A stretch of 64,000 nucleotides of DNA from Streptomyces sp. NBC_01233 (GCF_035989305.1 NZ_CP108514.1:3596501-3660500), one strand, 5' to 3'. Positions 8,275 to 17,048 are shown, counted from the first letter of the stretch. Numbers and translations are program-made. Notes: generated from the sequence alone by a model not told the origin.

Positions 8275-10511
8275 GCCGTGCCTCCGTGGTGGATGCCGCC
8301 CTCGCCGGGCGCTGCCTGGTGCGGGATGCGCGCCTCCGGAGCCTGGCCCGGAGCCTGGCCCGGGGCCTGGTCCGGGGACTCGGCGGCGGCCGCCTCGCGC
8401 TCGGCCACGACCTCGCGCACGGCGTCGACGACCCCCGCGTAGCCGGAGCAGCGGCAGAGGTTGCCGCACAGCGCCTGACGGGTCTCCAGCTCGCTGGGGG
8501 CGTGGTTGCCCTCCAGCAGGTCGTGGATGGTCATGGCCATGCCGGGCACGCAGAACCCGCACTGCACCGCACCCGACCTGCACAACGCCTGCTGCACGTC
8601 CGAGAGTTCCCCGTCCGTCGCGAGCCCCTCGACGGTGCGGACCTCGCTGCCGGCGGCCGTCGCGGCCGGGACCAGGCAGGAGGCGACGAGCCGGCCGTCG
8701 ACCTGCACGGCGCAGGCGCCGCACTCGCCCTGCGAGCAGCCGTCCTTGGCGCCGGCGAGGCCGAGGCGCTCGCGCAGCACGTAGAGCAGGGACTCGCCGA
8801 TCCAGGCACCGGTGACGGGCCGGTCGGCGCCGTTGACGCGCAGGACGTAGGAGGCCTGCGGGTGCTCGTGATGGGCGACGGCCTCGGCCGCCGTTCCTTC
8901 TTCGTACGTCGCCACCTCGGCCGGGACCCCTTGGCCGGTCCCCGCGTCCGGGAGTGCCGCGTCGCTGTCGGCGGTGTCCGCACTCGGCGTGGGGCCGGCC
9001 GGGGGCTCCGCCGCGGCCGGCTCCTCGGGTGAACCGGCGTCGGCAGCCGCGGGGCCGGGCTCCGGCAGGGCCGGCTCCGCCCCGGGCGCGGCGTCGTCCG
9101 CCACGGGCTCGGGCTCCGGCTCGGGCTCCGGCTCCGGCACCGCGTGGCCGAAGGCCGCGAAGCCGTGGCCGTCGGTGCCCCCGGGCTGCGCGGGCCCGGC
9201 GGGCTGCGCGGGCCCGGCGGGCTGCGCGGGCCCGGCGGGCTGCGCGGGCCCGGCGGGAGCCGCCTCGGCCCGCACTCCGCCGAAGAGGTCCAAGCCGCCG
9301 GCAGCCACCGGCTGCGCGGCGGCGGGCTCGGCGGCCCCGCCCGGCTCCGGCGCTTCGCCGAAGGCCGTGAAACCGCGCCCGTCGGTGCCCGCGGGCAGCG
9401 CCGGCCCGGCGTACGCGCCGGGCCCGGCGTGCCCCGCGTACCCGGCGTGGTCCACGGGCTCGCCGTGCCCGGCGTGCTCGCCCTGCTCCGCGTGACCGAC
9501 GTGCTCCGCGTGCCCGGCCGGGCCCATGTTCCCGACGTACCCGGCGCGCTCCGCGTGATCGGCCGTCCGGGCGCCCTCGGCCTGCTCCGCCGCCGGGCCG
9601 TGGGCGGCCTCGATGTCGTGCGGGGCCGGGTGCACCGGCTCGCCGTCCGGGAGCGGGGTGCCCACACCGGGGCCGCCCAGCACGCGCGGCCCGCGCCCGG
9701 CGGCGCCCACTCCGGGTCCCCCGAGCAGCCGCCCGGCGCCGTGCGCCGTCGCGGCGGCAGCGGCGGCCGAAGCCGCCGCGGCCTCGTCCGTGCCCGGCAG
9801 AACGCCCGGCAGTACGCCCGCGTCCAGGTTCCCGTCCAGGTGGGCGTCCGGGTCCCCGGCCGGCTGCTGCGTCAGGTACGCCCACGGCGCCGGAGCGCCG
9901 CCCGGCAGCGTCGCCGGGGCCTGGCTCCAGTCCGCGTCCAGCCCGCCCGGCCGGAAGTCGCCCTGCTGTCCGGGGAATTCGGAGAACTCGGGGACGGCCC
10001 ACTGGCCGGTCGCCGAAGAGGCGGCCTCGGGCTCCTGCGCCGCCTCCGGGAACCGCCACTCCGCCGTCGCACCGGGATCGGACAGCGGCTCCGGCTCCGC
10101 CTCGGCGAACGCCGCCGCGACCGACGCCGGAATCGGGATCGACGCCGGAATCGGCCCGCCCACCGACCCGGATCCGGCCCCCGGACCCGAACCGCCCGCG
10201 GACCCCGGCTCGGCCGCCTGGGCCGAGCCCCCCGCCTCCGGCCACTGCACCGGGATCGTCCACGTGCCCGTGGCCGCCGGATCCGTGGTGGCCGAGCCGA
10301 GCGGCACGATCATCGGCGGCGGCACGTACCCGTGCCCGGGCGCCGCGAGGGGCTCCCCGGTGCCGAGCGCGTCCAGCATGTCCTGCGGCAGTTTCACGAA
10401 GGCAGTGGCGTCCGAGTCGTACTCGCCGCCCTGCGGGACCGGTTCCCAGCCCCAGCTCGCCGTGCCGTTCCCCTGGGTCACGTTCGCGTTCTCGTTCTCG
10501 TTCTCGCTCAT
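8271..10511 (-). CDS. 2Fe-2S subunit of the xanthine dehydrogenase-like enzyme with giant low-complexity N terminus
   Basis: The 746-residue protein starts at ATG 10511 (MSENENENANV), overlapping the flavin-subunit stop by ATGA. Only the last roughly 195 residues form the usual electron-transfer subunit. They hold a plant-ferredoxin-like cluster (CSQGECGACA...C) and a second helical-domain cluster (QCGFC ... CGNLCRC). All eight Cys ligands are present. The first roughly 550 residues are Ala/Gly/Pro/His/Glu-rich and disordered. They include PAGPAQ x4, a PEPEPEPEP run, an AGHA/HAEQ-type segment, and a duplicated GTDG(R/H)GF(T/A)AFG motif. Normal family members have about 160-200 residues. The extension keeps frame and codon bias, so it is translated, but its role is unknown. 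Confidence 0.88.
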   Translation of the reverse strand: MSENENENANVTQGNGTASWGWEPVPQGGEYDSDATAFVKLPQDMLDALGTGEPLAAPGHGYVPPPMIVPLGSATTDPAATGTWTIPVQWPEAGGSAQAAEPGSAGGSGPGAGSGSVGGPIPASIPIPASVAAAFAEAEPEPLSDPGATAEWRFPEAAQEPEAASSATGQWAVPEFSEFPGQQGDFRPGGLDADWSQAPATLPGGAPAPWAYLTQQPAGDPDAHLDGNLDAGVLPGVLPGTDEAAAASAAAAAATAHGAGRLLGGPGVGAAGRGPRVLGGPGVGTPLPDGEPVHPAPHDIEAAHGPAAEQAEGARTADHAERAGYVGNMGPAGHAEHVGHAEQGEHAGHGEPVDHAGYAGHAGPGAYAGPALPAGTDGRGFTAFGEAPEPGGAAEPAAAQPVAAGGLDLFGGVRAEAAPAGPAQPAGPAQPAGPAQPAGPAQPGGTDGHGFAAFGHAVPEPEPEPEPEPVADDAAPGAEPALPEPGPAAADAGSPEEPAAAEPPAGPTPSADTADSDAALPDAGTGQGVPAEVATYEEGTAAEAVAHHEHPQASYVLRVNGADRPVTGAWIGESLLYVLRERLGLAGAKDGCSQGECGACAVQVDGRLVASCLVPAATAAGSEVRTVEGLATDGELSDVQQALCRSGAVQCGFCVPGMAMTIHDLLEGNHAPSELETRQALCGNLCRCSGYAGVVDAVREVVAEREAAAAESPDQAPGQAPGQAPEARIPHQAAPGEGGIHHGGTA
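9182..9253. repeat. Four perfect 18-bp tandem repeats inside the 2Fe-2S subunit gene
   Basis: The 18-mer CGGGCTGCGCGGGCCCGG is repeated four times without change (9182-9199, 9200-9217, 9218-9235, 9236-9253). It codes on the minus strand for (PAGPAQ)4. Perfect DNA identity suggests recent slippage. The copy number probably varies between strains. Confidence 0.9.
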
Positions 10512-11425
10512 GAGGTCAGTGCCCTCCCCAGGGCCCTGCGTGCCAGCACGGCCACCGTCCGCCGCAGATGCAGTACACCGGGAGCCACCGGCTCCCCCTG
10601 GTCGGGCACGCAGGCGGCCGCGACGTACTCGCCGAAGGCCTCCAGCGCCTCGGGGGCCAGGCTCCGCTCGCCGTCCCAGTCGATCAGCGAGGCCACCCAC
10701 TGCTCGGCCTCCAGGGGCCGCAGCGGCATCGGGGCCACCGCACCGATCGCACAGCGCACACCCCGGCGCGCGGGATCCAGTACGAGCCCCACGGACGCCA
10801 CGGCGCGCCCCGGCCCGGTACGTCCCGTGGCCTTCAGGAACACCTGCGGCGCATGCAGCAGCGGGACGCGGACGAAACCGATCAGCTCGCCGGGCCGCAG
10901 CATCTCGCGGCCGGCCAGCAGGTACGACACCGGGATCTCCCGCTGCCCGCCCGGGCCGACGATCACGAGGACGGCCTCCAGCGCGGCCAGTACGGGCAGC
11001 GCGTCTCCCGTGGGCGCGGCGGTGGCGATGTTCCCGCCGAGGGTGCCCGCGTTACGGATCTGCGGGGGCCCGGCGGCACGCGCGGCGGCGGCCAGCGCGG
11101 GGATCAGGGCGGCGAAATCCGGCCGTCCCATCCGCGCGTGGGTGAGGCCGGCGCCGAGCAGCGCGTGGCCGTCCTGGTACTGCCAGCCGCGGATCTCGTT
11201 GATCCGGCCCAGGCCCACCAGCGCGGCGGGCCGCAGCAGCCCTGCGTTGACGGCGGCCATGAGGTCGGTGCCACCCGCGACGGGCACGGCCGCGGGCATG
11301 GCGGTGAGCGCCGCCACGGCCTCGTCGAGCGAGGCCGGCAGTGTCACGGACTGCGCCGCCTGGGGCCCCTGGGGGCCCTGAGATGAATCCGGTGCGTGCA
11401 GTGCATGCGGTGCGTGCGTGGTCAA
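10508..11425 (-). CDS. FAD-binding subunit of xanthine dehydrogenase-like enzyme
   Basis: This flavin subunit (CoxM/XdhB type, 305 residues) passes electrons from the 2Fe-2S clusters to the final acceptor. FAD-binding motifs are visible: PVAGGTDLM (about residues 48-56) and IRNAGTLGGNIA (123-134), followed by the CO-dehydrogenase flavoprotein C-terminal domain. It heads the operon, and its stop overlaps the next start by 4 bases. The start is a TTG at 11425 with GGAAGGGG about 8 nt upstream. No better ATG/GTG is in frame, so the first residues are uncertain. The size fits the family. Confidence 0.88.
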   Translation of the reverse strand: MTTHAPHALHAPDSSQGPQGPQAAQSVTLPASLDEAVAALTAMPAAVPVAGGTDLMAAVNAGLLRPAALVGLGRINEIRGWQYQDGHALLGAGLTHARMGRPDFAALIPALAAAARAAGPPQIRNAGTLGGNIATAAPTGDALPVLAALEAVLVIVGPGGQREIPVSYLLAGREMLRPGELIGFVRVPLLHAPQVFLKATGRTGPGRAVASVGLVLDPARRGVRCAIGAVAPMPLRPLEAEQWVASLIDWDGERSLAPEALEAFGEYVAAACVPDQGEPVAPGVLHLRRTVAVLARRALGRALTS

Positions 11426-11775
11426 CCCAGCTGCCCCTTCCCGATGTCCCGGTCCCGGCGCTCACGCCTGTCCGCCGTACGGTACGTGCTCACCGCCGGG
11501 ACGTGGCAACTCTGGCACATCTTCCGGGCCACCCGGCGCGAGGGTCCACCCGGTGCCCCCGCCCCCCGTGCGACCCCCCGCACGCCCCCGTGCCCGGCTC
11601 CCGCACGCCTGCGCCCCGGGCCCGCCCGTCCCGTGCCCGGCGCCCCGTACGGCCGGCCCTGCCGCCTTCGCCGGACCTCCTCCCCGAACGTCCGATTTTC
11701 CCCGTATAGCGGGAAATCCAGGCAGAGTTCCGGACCCGTACCCATTCTGTTCAGGTCCGCGGCCGCACCCCCGTG
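11426..11775. promoter_or_regulatory. 350-bp non-coding gap before the xanthine dehydrogenase-like operon
   Basis: No gene with Streptomyces-like codon bias is present. The one striking element is an imperfect palindrome at 11694-11718 (GATTTTCCCCG-TATA-GCGGGAAATC), the only AT-rich island in the gap. It lies about 270 nt upstream of the flavin-subunit start and 57 nt after the hexosaminidase stop. It may be an operator or promoter region for the operon, leaving a long 5' leader. Confidence 0.4.
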
Positions 11776-13437
11776 TCACACGTTCGGGGGCGCGCCCTCG
11801 ATCGGACGTCCCCGCACCCCGGGGCGCCGCTGCCACGGCAGGGGCCCGCCCGGTGGCCGGTAACCGACCCCGAGCGCGTCCAGCCGCGCGTAGTGCGCCG
11901 CGGCCATCCGCCCCTCGAACCAGGCGAAGTCGCGCTCCTCCGGGGCGGGCTGCCACGACCACACCACCTCCGCGAAGGCCGCCAGCCGCGGGAACACCTG
12001 GTAGTCGACCCGGTCCTGGTTCTCCATCACCTCGGTCCACACGTTGGCCTGTGCGCCCAGCACGTGCGCGGCCGCCTCCGGCGACAGCTTCGGCGGCACC
12101 GGCTCGAAGCGGTAGACGTCCTCCAGCGAGCGCACGTACCCGATGGGCATCGGCTCGTCCCCGCCGCCCGCCTGGCGGTGGTCCAGGTACACCTGCTGCT
12201 CGGGGCACATGACCACGTCGTGCCCGGCCTCGGCGGCGGCGATGCCGCCCGCGCAGCCGCGCCACGAGGACACCGCCGCTCCCGGCGCGAGCCCGCCCTC
12301 CAGGATCTCGTCCCAGCCGATCAGCCGCCGCCCGCGCTTTGCGAGCCAGCCGTCGAAGTGCCCGATGAACCACGCCTGCAGGCCGCCCTCCCCGTCCACC
12401 CCCAGCTCCCGGATCCGCTCCTGCGCGGCGGCGGAGGCCTTCCACTGCACCTTCGGGCACTCGTCGCCGCCCACGTGCACGAAGGGCGAGACCTCCGCGG
12501 GGAACAGCTCCAGCAGCTCCTCGAAGACCCCCTCGTAGAAGCGCAGCACGGCCTCGGTCGGCGCGAGGACGTTCTCGGTGATCCCCCAGTCGTCCCACAC
12601 GCCCAGGGCCGCCGTGTCGACCACGTCGGTGTTGCCCAGCTCCGGGTACGCGGCGATCGCGGCCTGCGAATGCCCCGGTACGTCGATCTCCGGGACCACC
12701 CGGACGTGCCGCTCGGCGGCGTACGCGACGATCTCGCAGATGTCGTCCTGCGTGTAGAAGCCGCCGTGCGGCGTCTCGTTCCACAGCGGCGAGGCCCGGT
12801 GCCCCCACCGGCTGCGCGCCCGCCACGCGCCGACCTCGGCGAGGCGCGGGTACCGCTTGATCTCGACCCGCCAGCCCTGGTCGTCCGTCAGGTGCAGGTG
12901 CAGCACGTTGAGCTTGTGGGCGGCGAGCAGGTCGATGTACCGCAGCACCCCGTCCTTGGGCATGAAGTGCCGGGCCACGTCGAGCATCATCCCGCGCCAG
13001 CCGAACCGCGGGCTGTCCGCGACCGTGCCGTGCGGCAGGCTCCACACCCGCCCCGGCCCCGCCGCCGGCGCCTTCCGGTGGGCGTCGGGCCCGAGCAGCT
13101 GACGCAGCGTCTGGGCGGCCCAGAACAGTCCGGCGGCCGTCGCGCCCGTCAGCTCGGCGCCGTCCGGTCCGATGTCGATGCGGTACGCCTCCGGCCCCGC
13201 GTCCCCCACGCCGTCGGGGTCCAGGCGCAGGCGCAGCTCCGCGCTCTGGCCGGCCGCGGCGGCGGGCAGGTCCCAGCCGGTGGCCGCCCCGAGCTCCCGC
13301 CGCAGCCAGCGGGCGGCCGTCCCGGTCCCCGGCCCGGCGGCGAGGCACGGCCCGGGCCCGAAGGCGAACCGGCCCCCGTCCTCGTCGAAGAGAGCGACCC
13401 GGGGCGCGGGGATCAGGTCCATGCGGGTCAGGTCCAT
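11776..13437 (-). CDS. Beta-N-acetylhexosaminidase, glycoside hydrolase family 20
   Basis: This enzyme hydrolyses terminal N-acetylglucosamine residues of chitooligosaccharides or wall fragments by substrate-assisted catalysis. The protein (553 residues) has an N-terminal GH20b domain and the GH20 barrel. The barrel shows HLHLTDDQGW and the catalytic pair D325-E326 in HVGGDE. The start at ATG 13437 is chosen because GAAGGG lies 9 nt upstream, although the frame stays open to 13476. No signal peptide or lipobox is visible, so it is probably cytoplasmic and acts on imported GlcNAc oligomers. It is a single gene on the minus strand, separated by a hairpin from the upstream DUF3039 gene. Confidence 0.9.
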   Translation of the reverse strand: MDLTRMDLIPAPRVALFDEDGGRFAFGPGPCLAAGPGTGTAARWLRRELGAATGWDLPAAAAGQSAELRLRLDPDGVGDAGPEAYRIDIGPDGAELTGATAAGLFWAAQTLRQLLGPDAHRKAPAAGPGRVWSLPHGTVADSPRFGWRGMMLDVARHFMPKDGVLRYIDLLAAHKLNVLHLHLTDDQGWRVEIKRYPRLAEVGAWRARSRWGHRASPLWNETPHGGFYTQDDICEIVAYAAERHVRVVPEIDVPGHSQAAIAAYPELGNTDVVDTAALGVWDDWGITENVLAPTEAVLRFYEGVFEELLELFPAEVSPFVHVGGDECPKVQWKASAAAQERIRELGVDGEGGLQAWFIGHFDGWLAKRGRRLIGWDEILEGGLAPGAAVSSWRGCAGGIAAAEAGHDVVMCPEQQVYLDHRQAGGGDEPMPIGYVRSLEDVYRFEPVPPKLSPEAAAHVLGAQANVWTEVMENQDRVDYQVFPRLAAFAEVVWSWQPAPEERDFAWFEGRMAAAHYARLDALGVGYRPPGGPLPWQRRPGVRGRPIEGAPPNV

Positions 13438-13534
13438 GCGTCGGCCCTTCACGGCAGCGTGTTGCGCCCTGCGCAACGCCCGTTCCGCAGAGTGCTCGTG
13501 GCGCCGACCCTAACGCGCCCCGCGGGCACGGCAA

Positions 13535-13570
13535 AGGCCCCCGAGCGCGCTGTGGCGCACCGGAGGCCTC
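13535..13570 (-). terminator. Terminator hairpin after the DUF3039 gene
   Basis: An imperfect inverted repeat (AGGCCCCCGAGCGC ... GGCGCACCGGAGGCCT) lies about 34 bp beyond the DUF3039 stop. The stem is about 13-14 bp with one mismatch and a bulge. It would end minus-strand transcripts before the hexosaminidase gene. Confidence 0.6.
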
Positions 13571-13603
13571 GGTCCCGCGAAAGAGGGAGGAAGAGGGGTC
13601 GGA

Positions 13604-13888
13604 CTACTTGTCCTTGCCGCCCTTGTCCTTGTCCCCGCCGGGGCCCATGGACTCGTAGATCTCCTTGCACATGGGGCAGACCGGGTACTTCTTCGGGTCC
13701 CGGCCCGGTACCCAGACCTTGCCGCAGAGCGCGACGACGGGGGTGCCGTCGAGCGCGCTCGCCATGATCTTGTCCTTCTGGACGTAGTGGGCGAAGCGCT
13801 CGTGGTCGCCGTCACCGTGCGACACCTGCGGCGTCGGCTCTACGAGGGTCCCCGTGCCAGTCCCGCGCTCGGGCTCAAGAGTGCTCAT
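13604..13888 (-). CDS. DUF3039 family small Cys-rich protein
   Basis: A 94-residue protein starting MSTLEPERGTGTG at 13888. After a flexible N terminus it has the conserved DUF3039 core: HERFAHYVQKDKI, then CGKVWVPGRDP and CPMCKEI. The three Cys residues suggest a metal (Zn) site. The tail is Asp/Lys/Gly-rich (GDKDKGGKDK). The family is common in actinobacteria and its function is unknown. It lies 29 bp downstream of the YqgE/AlgH gene, a conserved pairing near murA in Streptomyces, so they may be co-transcribed. Confidence 0.85.
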   Translation of the reverse strand: MSTLEPERGTGTGTLVEPTPQVSHGDGDHERFAHYVQKDKIMASALDGTPVVALCGKVWVPGRDPKKYPVCPMCKEIYESMGPGGDKDKGGKDK

Positions 13889-13917
13889 GGAACCCAGGGT
13901 ACTTAACCCCGCGCCCG

Positions 13918-14478
13918 TCAGTTGAGCGACGGGTCGTCCGGATAGGTGGCGACCATCGCGAGATCGCTGCGCTGGCGGCGCAGCACGGCCCGCCACAGCT
14001 GTTCGGGGTCGGGGTAGGACACGTCGCCGGGCTCCGACTCCACGACGTACCAGGCGCCGTCGCCCAGCTCCTCCTCCAGCTGGCCCGGGCCCCAGCCCGA
14101 GTAGCCGGCGAAGATCCGCAGGCCGCCGAGGGCCGCGGCCAGCAGCTCCGGCGGTGCCTCCAGGTCGACGAGCCCGATGGCCCCGTGCACCCGGCGCCAG
14201 CCGAGCGGCCCCTCCTCGCCCGGGATGACCGCCAGCCCGAGGGCCGAGTCCAGCGCCACGGGCCCGCCCTGGAAGACCACGCCGGGGGCGCCGGCCAAGG
14301 GCGCCCAGGCGAGCAGGACGTCGCCGACGCCGATGGGCGTGGGCCGGTTCAGGACAACGCCGAGGGAGCCCTGCTCGTCGTGGTCGAGCAGCAGCACCAC
14401 CGCGCGGTCGAAATTCGGGTCCGCGAGGGCGGGGGTGGCCACGAGCAGCCGCCCTGTGAGGGAGGACACCTCGGTCAT
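13918..14478 (-). CDS. YqgE/AlgH family protein
   Basis: The 186-residue protein starts MTEVSSLTGRLLVATP at ATG 14478. The frame continues upstream but with non-coding composition, so this start is preferred. Family hallmarks are visible: LLVATP, FDRAVVLLLDHDEQGSLGV, NRPT, the GGPV segment, and FAGYSGWGPGQLEEEL. AlgH/YqgE proteins are conserved, structurally known, and of uncertain role; the link to alginate regulation in Pseudomonas is weak. The gene is transcribed away from murA, sharing a 264-bp divergent promoter region. Confidence 0.9.
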   Translation of the reverse strand: MTEVSSLTGRLLVATPALADPNFDRAVVLLLDHDEQGSLGVVLNRPTPIGVGDVLLAWAPLAGAPGVVFQGGPVALDSALGLAVIPGEEGPLGWRRVHGAIGLVDLEAPPELLAAALGGLRIFAGYSGWGPGQLEEELGDGAWYVVESEPGDVSYPDPEQLWRAVLRRQRSDLAMVATYPDDPSLN

Positions 14479-14742
14479 GCCGCCATGATCCCGCACATTC
14501 GCGCTTTGCGGGGCCCCGGCGGAGAGATCGGATCGCACGCAGCTCAGGGCGCACGGCAGCAGCAAGGAGCGCGCACGGACGGAGTAGACGGAACGCAACG
14601 CTCCGCCATGTGGTGGATACGCAGGGTGTTGTACCGAATTCATGACAGTCCCAAGGCAACGTCGGCCTTACGAACAAGGGGGTGGTGGCCCTTACCCTTT
14701 TCCCCTGGCCCCCTGCCCACCCCTCTTCGGAACGCGAGATTC

Positions 14743-16083
14743 ATGACCGTCACCGACGATGTCCTGCTTGTCCACGGCGGCACCCCGCTTGAGGGCGAGA
14801 TCCGTGTCCGCGGCGCGAAGAACCTCGTGCCCAAGGCCATGGTCGCCGCTCTGCTCGGCAGCGAACCCAGCCGGCTGCGCAACGTTCCCGACATCCGTGA
14901 CGTGCGTGTCGTACGCGGGCTGCTCCAGCTGCACGGGGTGACGGTCCGCCCCGGCGAGGAGCCGGGCGAGCTGGTGCTCGACCCCACCCACGTCGAGAGC
15001 GCCAACGTCGCCGACATCGACGCCCACGCGGGTTCGTCGCGCATCCCGATCCTGTTCTGCGGCCCCCTGCTGCACCGCCTCGGCCACGCCTTCATCCCGG
15101 GCCTCGGCGGCTGCGACATCGGCGGCCGGCCGATCGACTTCCACTTCGACGTGCTCCGCCAGTTCGGCGCGACCATCGAGAAGCGCGAAGGCGGCCAGTA
15201 CCTGGAAGCCCCGCAGCGCCTGCGCGGCTGCAAGATCCGCCTGCCCTACCCGTCCGTCGGCTCGACCGAGCAGGTGCTCCTGACGGCCGTCCTGGCCGAG
15301 GGCGTCACCGAGCTCAGCAACGCCGCGGTCGAGCCGGAGATCGAGGACCTCATCTGCGTCCTGCAGAAGATGGGCGCGATCATCTCCCTCGACACCGACC
15401 GGACCATCCGGATCACGGGTGTCGACCGCCTCGGCGGCTACAACCACAAGGCCCTCCCGGACCGTCTGGAGGCCGCGTCCTGGGCTTCCGCGGCCCTGGC
15501 CACCGGCGGCAACATCTACGTGCGCGGCGCCCAGCAGCGCTCGATGATGACCTTCCTGAACACCTTCCGCCGGGTCGGCGGGGCGTTCGAGATCGACGAC
15601 GACGGCATCCGCTTCTGGCACCCGGGCGGCCCGCTCAACGCGATCGCGCTGGAGACGGACGTCCACCCCGGCTTCCAGACCGACTGGCAGCAGCCGCTCG
15701 TCGTGGCCCTCACCCAGGCCTCCGGCCTGTCGATCGTCCACGAGACGGTCTACGAGTCCCGGCTCGGCTTCACCTCGGCGCTCAACCAGATGGGTGCTCA
15801 CATCCAGCTGTACCGCGAGTGCCTGGGCGGCTCGGCCTGCCGCTTCGGCCAGCGCAACTTCCTGCACTCGGCGGTCGTCTCCGGACCCACCAAGCTGCAG
15901 GGCGCCGACCTGGTCATCCCCGACCTGCGCGGCGGGTTCTCGTACCTCATCGCGGCGCTGGCCGCCGAGGGCACCTCGCGCGTGCACGGCATCGACCTCA
16001 TCAACCGCGGCTACGAGAACTTCATGGAGAAGCTCGTGGAGCTCGGCGCGAAGGTCGAGCTGCCCGGCGGCGACCTCGTCTGA
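14743..16083 (+). CDS. murA: UDP-N-acetylglucosamine 1-carboxyvinyltransferase
   Basis: MurA catalyses the first committed step of peptidoglycan precursor synthesis in the cytoplasm, transferring enolpyruvate from phosphoenolpyruvate to UDP-GlcNAc. The protein has 446 residues, starting MTVTDDVLLVHG at ATG 14743. Substrate-binding K26-N27 (GAKN) and the active-site loop Cys124 (GLGGCDIGGRP) are present. Cys at this place predicts normal sensitivity to fosfomycin, unlike the Asp version of mycobacteria. The two inside-out a/b domains are full length. It is a single gene, closed by a strong hairpin 18 bp after the stop. Confidence 0.97.
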   Translation: MTVTDDVLLVHGGTPLEGEIRVRGAKNLVPKAMVAALLGSEPSRLRNVPDIRDVRVVRGLLQLHGVTVRPGEEPGELVLDPTHVESANVADIDAHAGSSRIPILFCGPLLHRLGHAFIPGLGGCDIGGRPIDFHFDVLRQFGATIEKREGGQYLEAPQRLRGCKIRLPYPSVGSTEQVLLTAVLAEGVTELSNAAVEPEIEDLICVLQKMGAIISLDTDRTIRITGVDRLGGYNHKALPDRLEAASWASAALATGGNIYVRGAQQRSMMTFLNTFRRVGGAFEIDDDGIRFWHPGGPLNAIALETDVHPGFQTDWQQPLVVALTQASGLSIVHETVYESRLGFTSALNQMGAHIQLYRECLGGSACRFGQRNFLHSAVVSGPTKLQGADLVIPDLRGGFSYLIAALAAEGTSRVHGIDLINRGYENFMEKLVELGAKVELPGGDLV

Positions 16084-16101
16084 CGCCGCACCCGCGTACG
16101 C

Positions 16102-16138
16102 GAAAGCCCCCCGGCCCCTCAAGGGCCGGGGGGCTTTC
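16102..16138. terminator. Bidirectional terminator after murA
   Basis: A perfect 16-bp stem runs from GAAAGCCCCCCGGCCC to GGGCCGGGGGGCTTTC with loop CTCAA. It lies 18 bp downstream of the murA stop, in the gap facing the convergent hup gene. Confidence 0.9.
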
Positions 16139-16315
16139 CCGTACTCCCGCCTGACACGCACTCACGCGCCCGCCTGCGCCCGCGCACACCCGACGGGGAC
16201 GAGAGGGGCCGGGCGGGGTCCAACGGCGCCCTGACGGGCCCTCACGGGGCCTGCGGCGCCCGCCCAGGACCTCCACGCGCCCGGGCGCGCACCCGGCGCC
16301 GCGCGGCCCGGACAG

Positions 16316-16358
16316 GCCGAAGGGCGGCCACCCCGCCCGGGGGTGGCCGCCCTTCGGC
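16316..16358. terminator. Bidirectional terminator after hup
   Basis: A perfect 19-bp stem with a 5-nt loop (arms GCCGAAGGGCGGCCACCCC and its complement) lies 68 bp beyond the hup stop. Together with the murA hairpin it insulates the convergent genes. The roughly 175 bp between the two hairpins holds nothing recognisable. Confidence 0.9.
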
Positions 16359-16426
16359 GTTCTACGTATTACTGGGCACTGCTGGCGTTCCGAAGGCCTG
16401 CGCGGCCGTCGGCGCCGGGGGCAGGA

Positions 16427-16708
16427 CTACTTGCCCTTGGCGGCTTCCTTGAGCTTGGAGCCCGCGGAGACCTTCACGCTGTAGCCGGCCGGGATCTGGA
16501 TGGGGTCGCCGGTCTGCGGGTTGCGCGCGGTGCGAGCGGCACGGTGGGTGCGCTCGAAGGTCAGGAAGCCGGGGATGGTGACCTTCTCGTCGCCCTTGGC
16601 GACAATCTCGCCGACGGTCTCGGCGAGCGCGGCCAGAACGGCGTCGGCGTCCTTGCGGGTCACCTCGGCGCGCTCGGACAGAGCGGCCACCAGCTCACTG
16701 CGGTTCAT
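16427..16708 (-). CDS. hup: HU-family nucleoid DNA-binding protein
   Basis: The classic short HU protein (93 residues) binds DNA as a dimer and bends it. The sequence starts MNRSELVAALSERAEVTRKD and contains the IPGFLTFE beta segment and the DNA-intercalating arm RNPQTGDPIQIPAG. It lacks the long Lys/Ala-rich tail of the second Streptomyces HU (HupS), so it is the HupA/Hup1 type. GGGAG lies 7 nt before the ATG. A perfect inverted repeat is found 83-101 bp upstream. Confidence 0.96.
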   Translation of the reverse strand: MNRSELVAALSERAEVTRKDADAVLAALAETVGEIVAKGDEKVTIPGFLTFERTHRAARTARNPQTGDPIQIPAGYSVKVSAGSKLKEAAKGK

Positions 16709-17048
16709 GTTGTACTCCCGTGTTCAACTTGCCTTAGAGGCGTGAGATCGAAGCCGATGCTGCCAGGGCCCTAGGACAGTCCCCGGACCCGGGTCTGAAC
16801 GTCAGACCCTCTCGCCCGGTTACGCATCCTGCCCCCACCAGCGGCGGGAAAGCCAATCCGGCACCCGCCGGGGTCACACGAAAAGCGCCACAGTCACGCC
16901 GCGGTGACGCTCCGTCCATGCCTTCGCTCGCACGCCGCTGCGGACCGCGGACCCCGCGGGCATCCCCGCAACCCTAGAGGCGCCCCGCCGGGCCCGCATC
17001 TCGCGACGCGCCGGGAGCGGTGGGCCGTGAGGGCTCTCACAGTGGGCG
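16709..17048. promoter_or_regulatory. hup upstream region with perfect inverted repeat
   Basis: This 340-bp gap between the malic enzyme stop and hup carries no coding frame with proper bias. At 16791-16809 lies a perfect palindrome GGGTCTGA-ACG-TCAGACCC, about 90 bp upstream of the hup start. It is suitable as an operator for a dimeric regulator or as a 5'-leader hairpin. I see no clear hairpin terminator for the malic enzyme gene here. Confidence 0.5.

Noticed and set aside
13604..14677. A single long minus frame joining the DUF3039 and YqgE regions
   Set aside because: Two separate genes with proper starts and a 29-bp gap are clear; the upstream part of the frame is a shadow of the YqgE gene.
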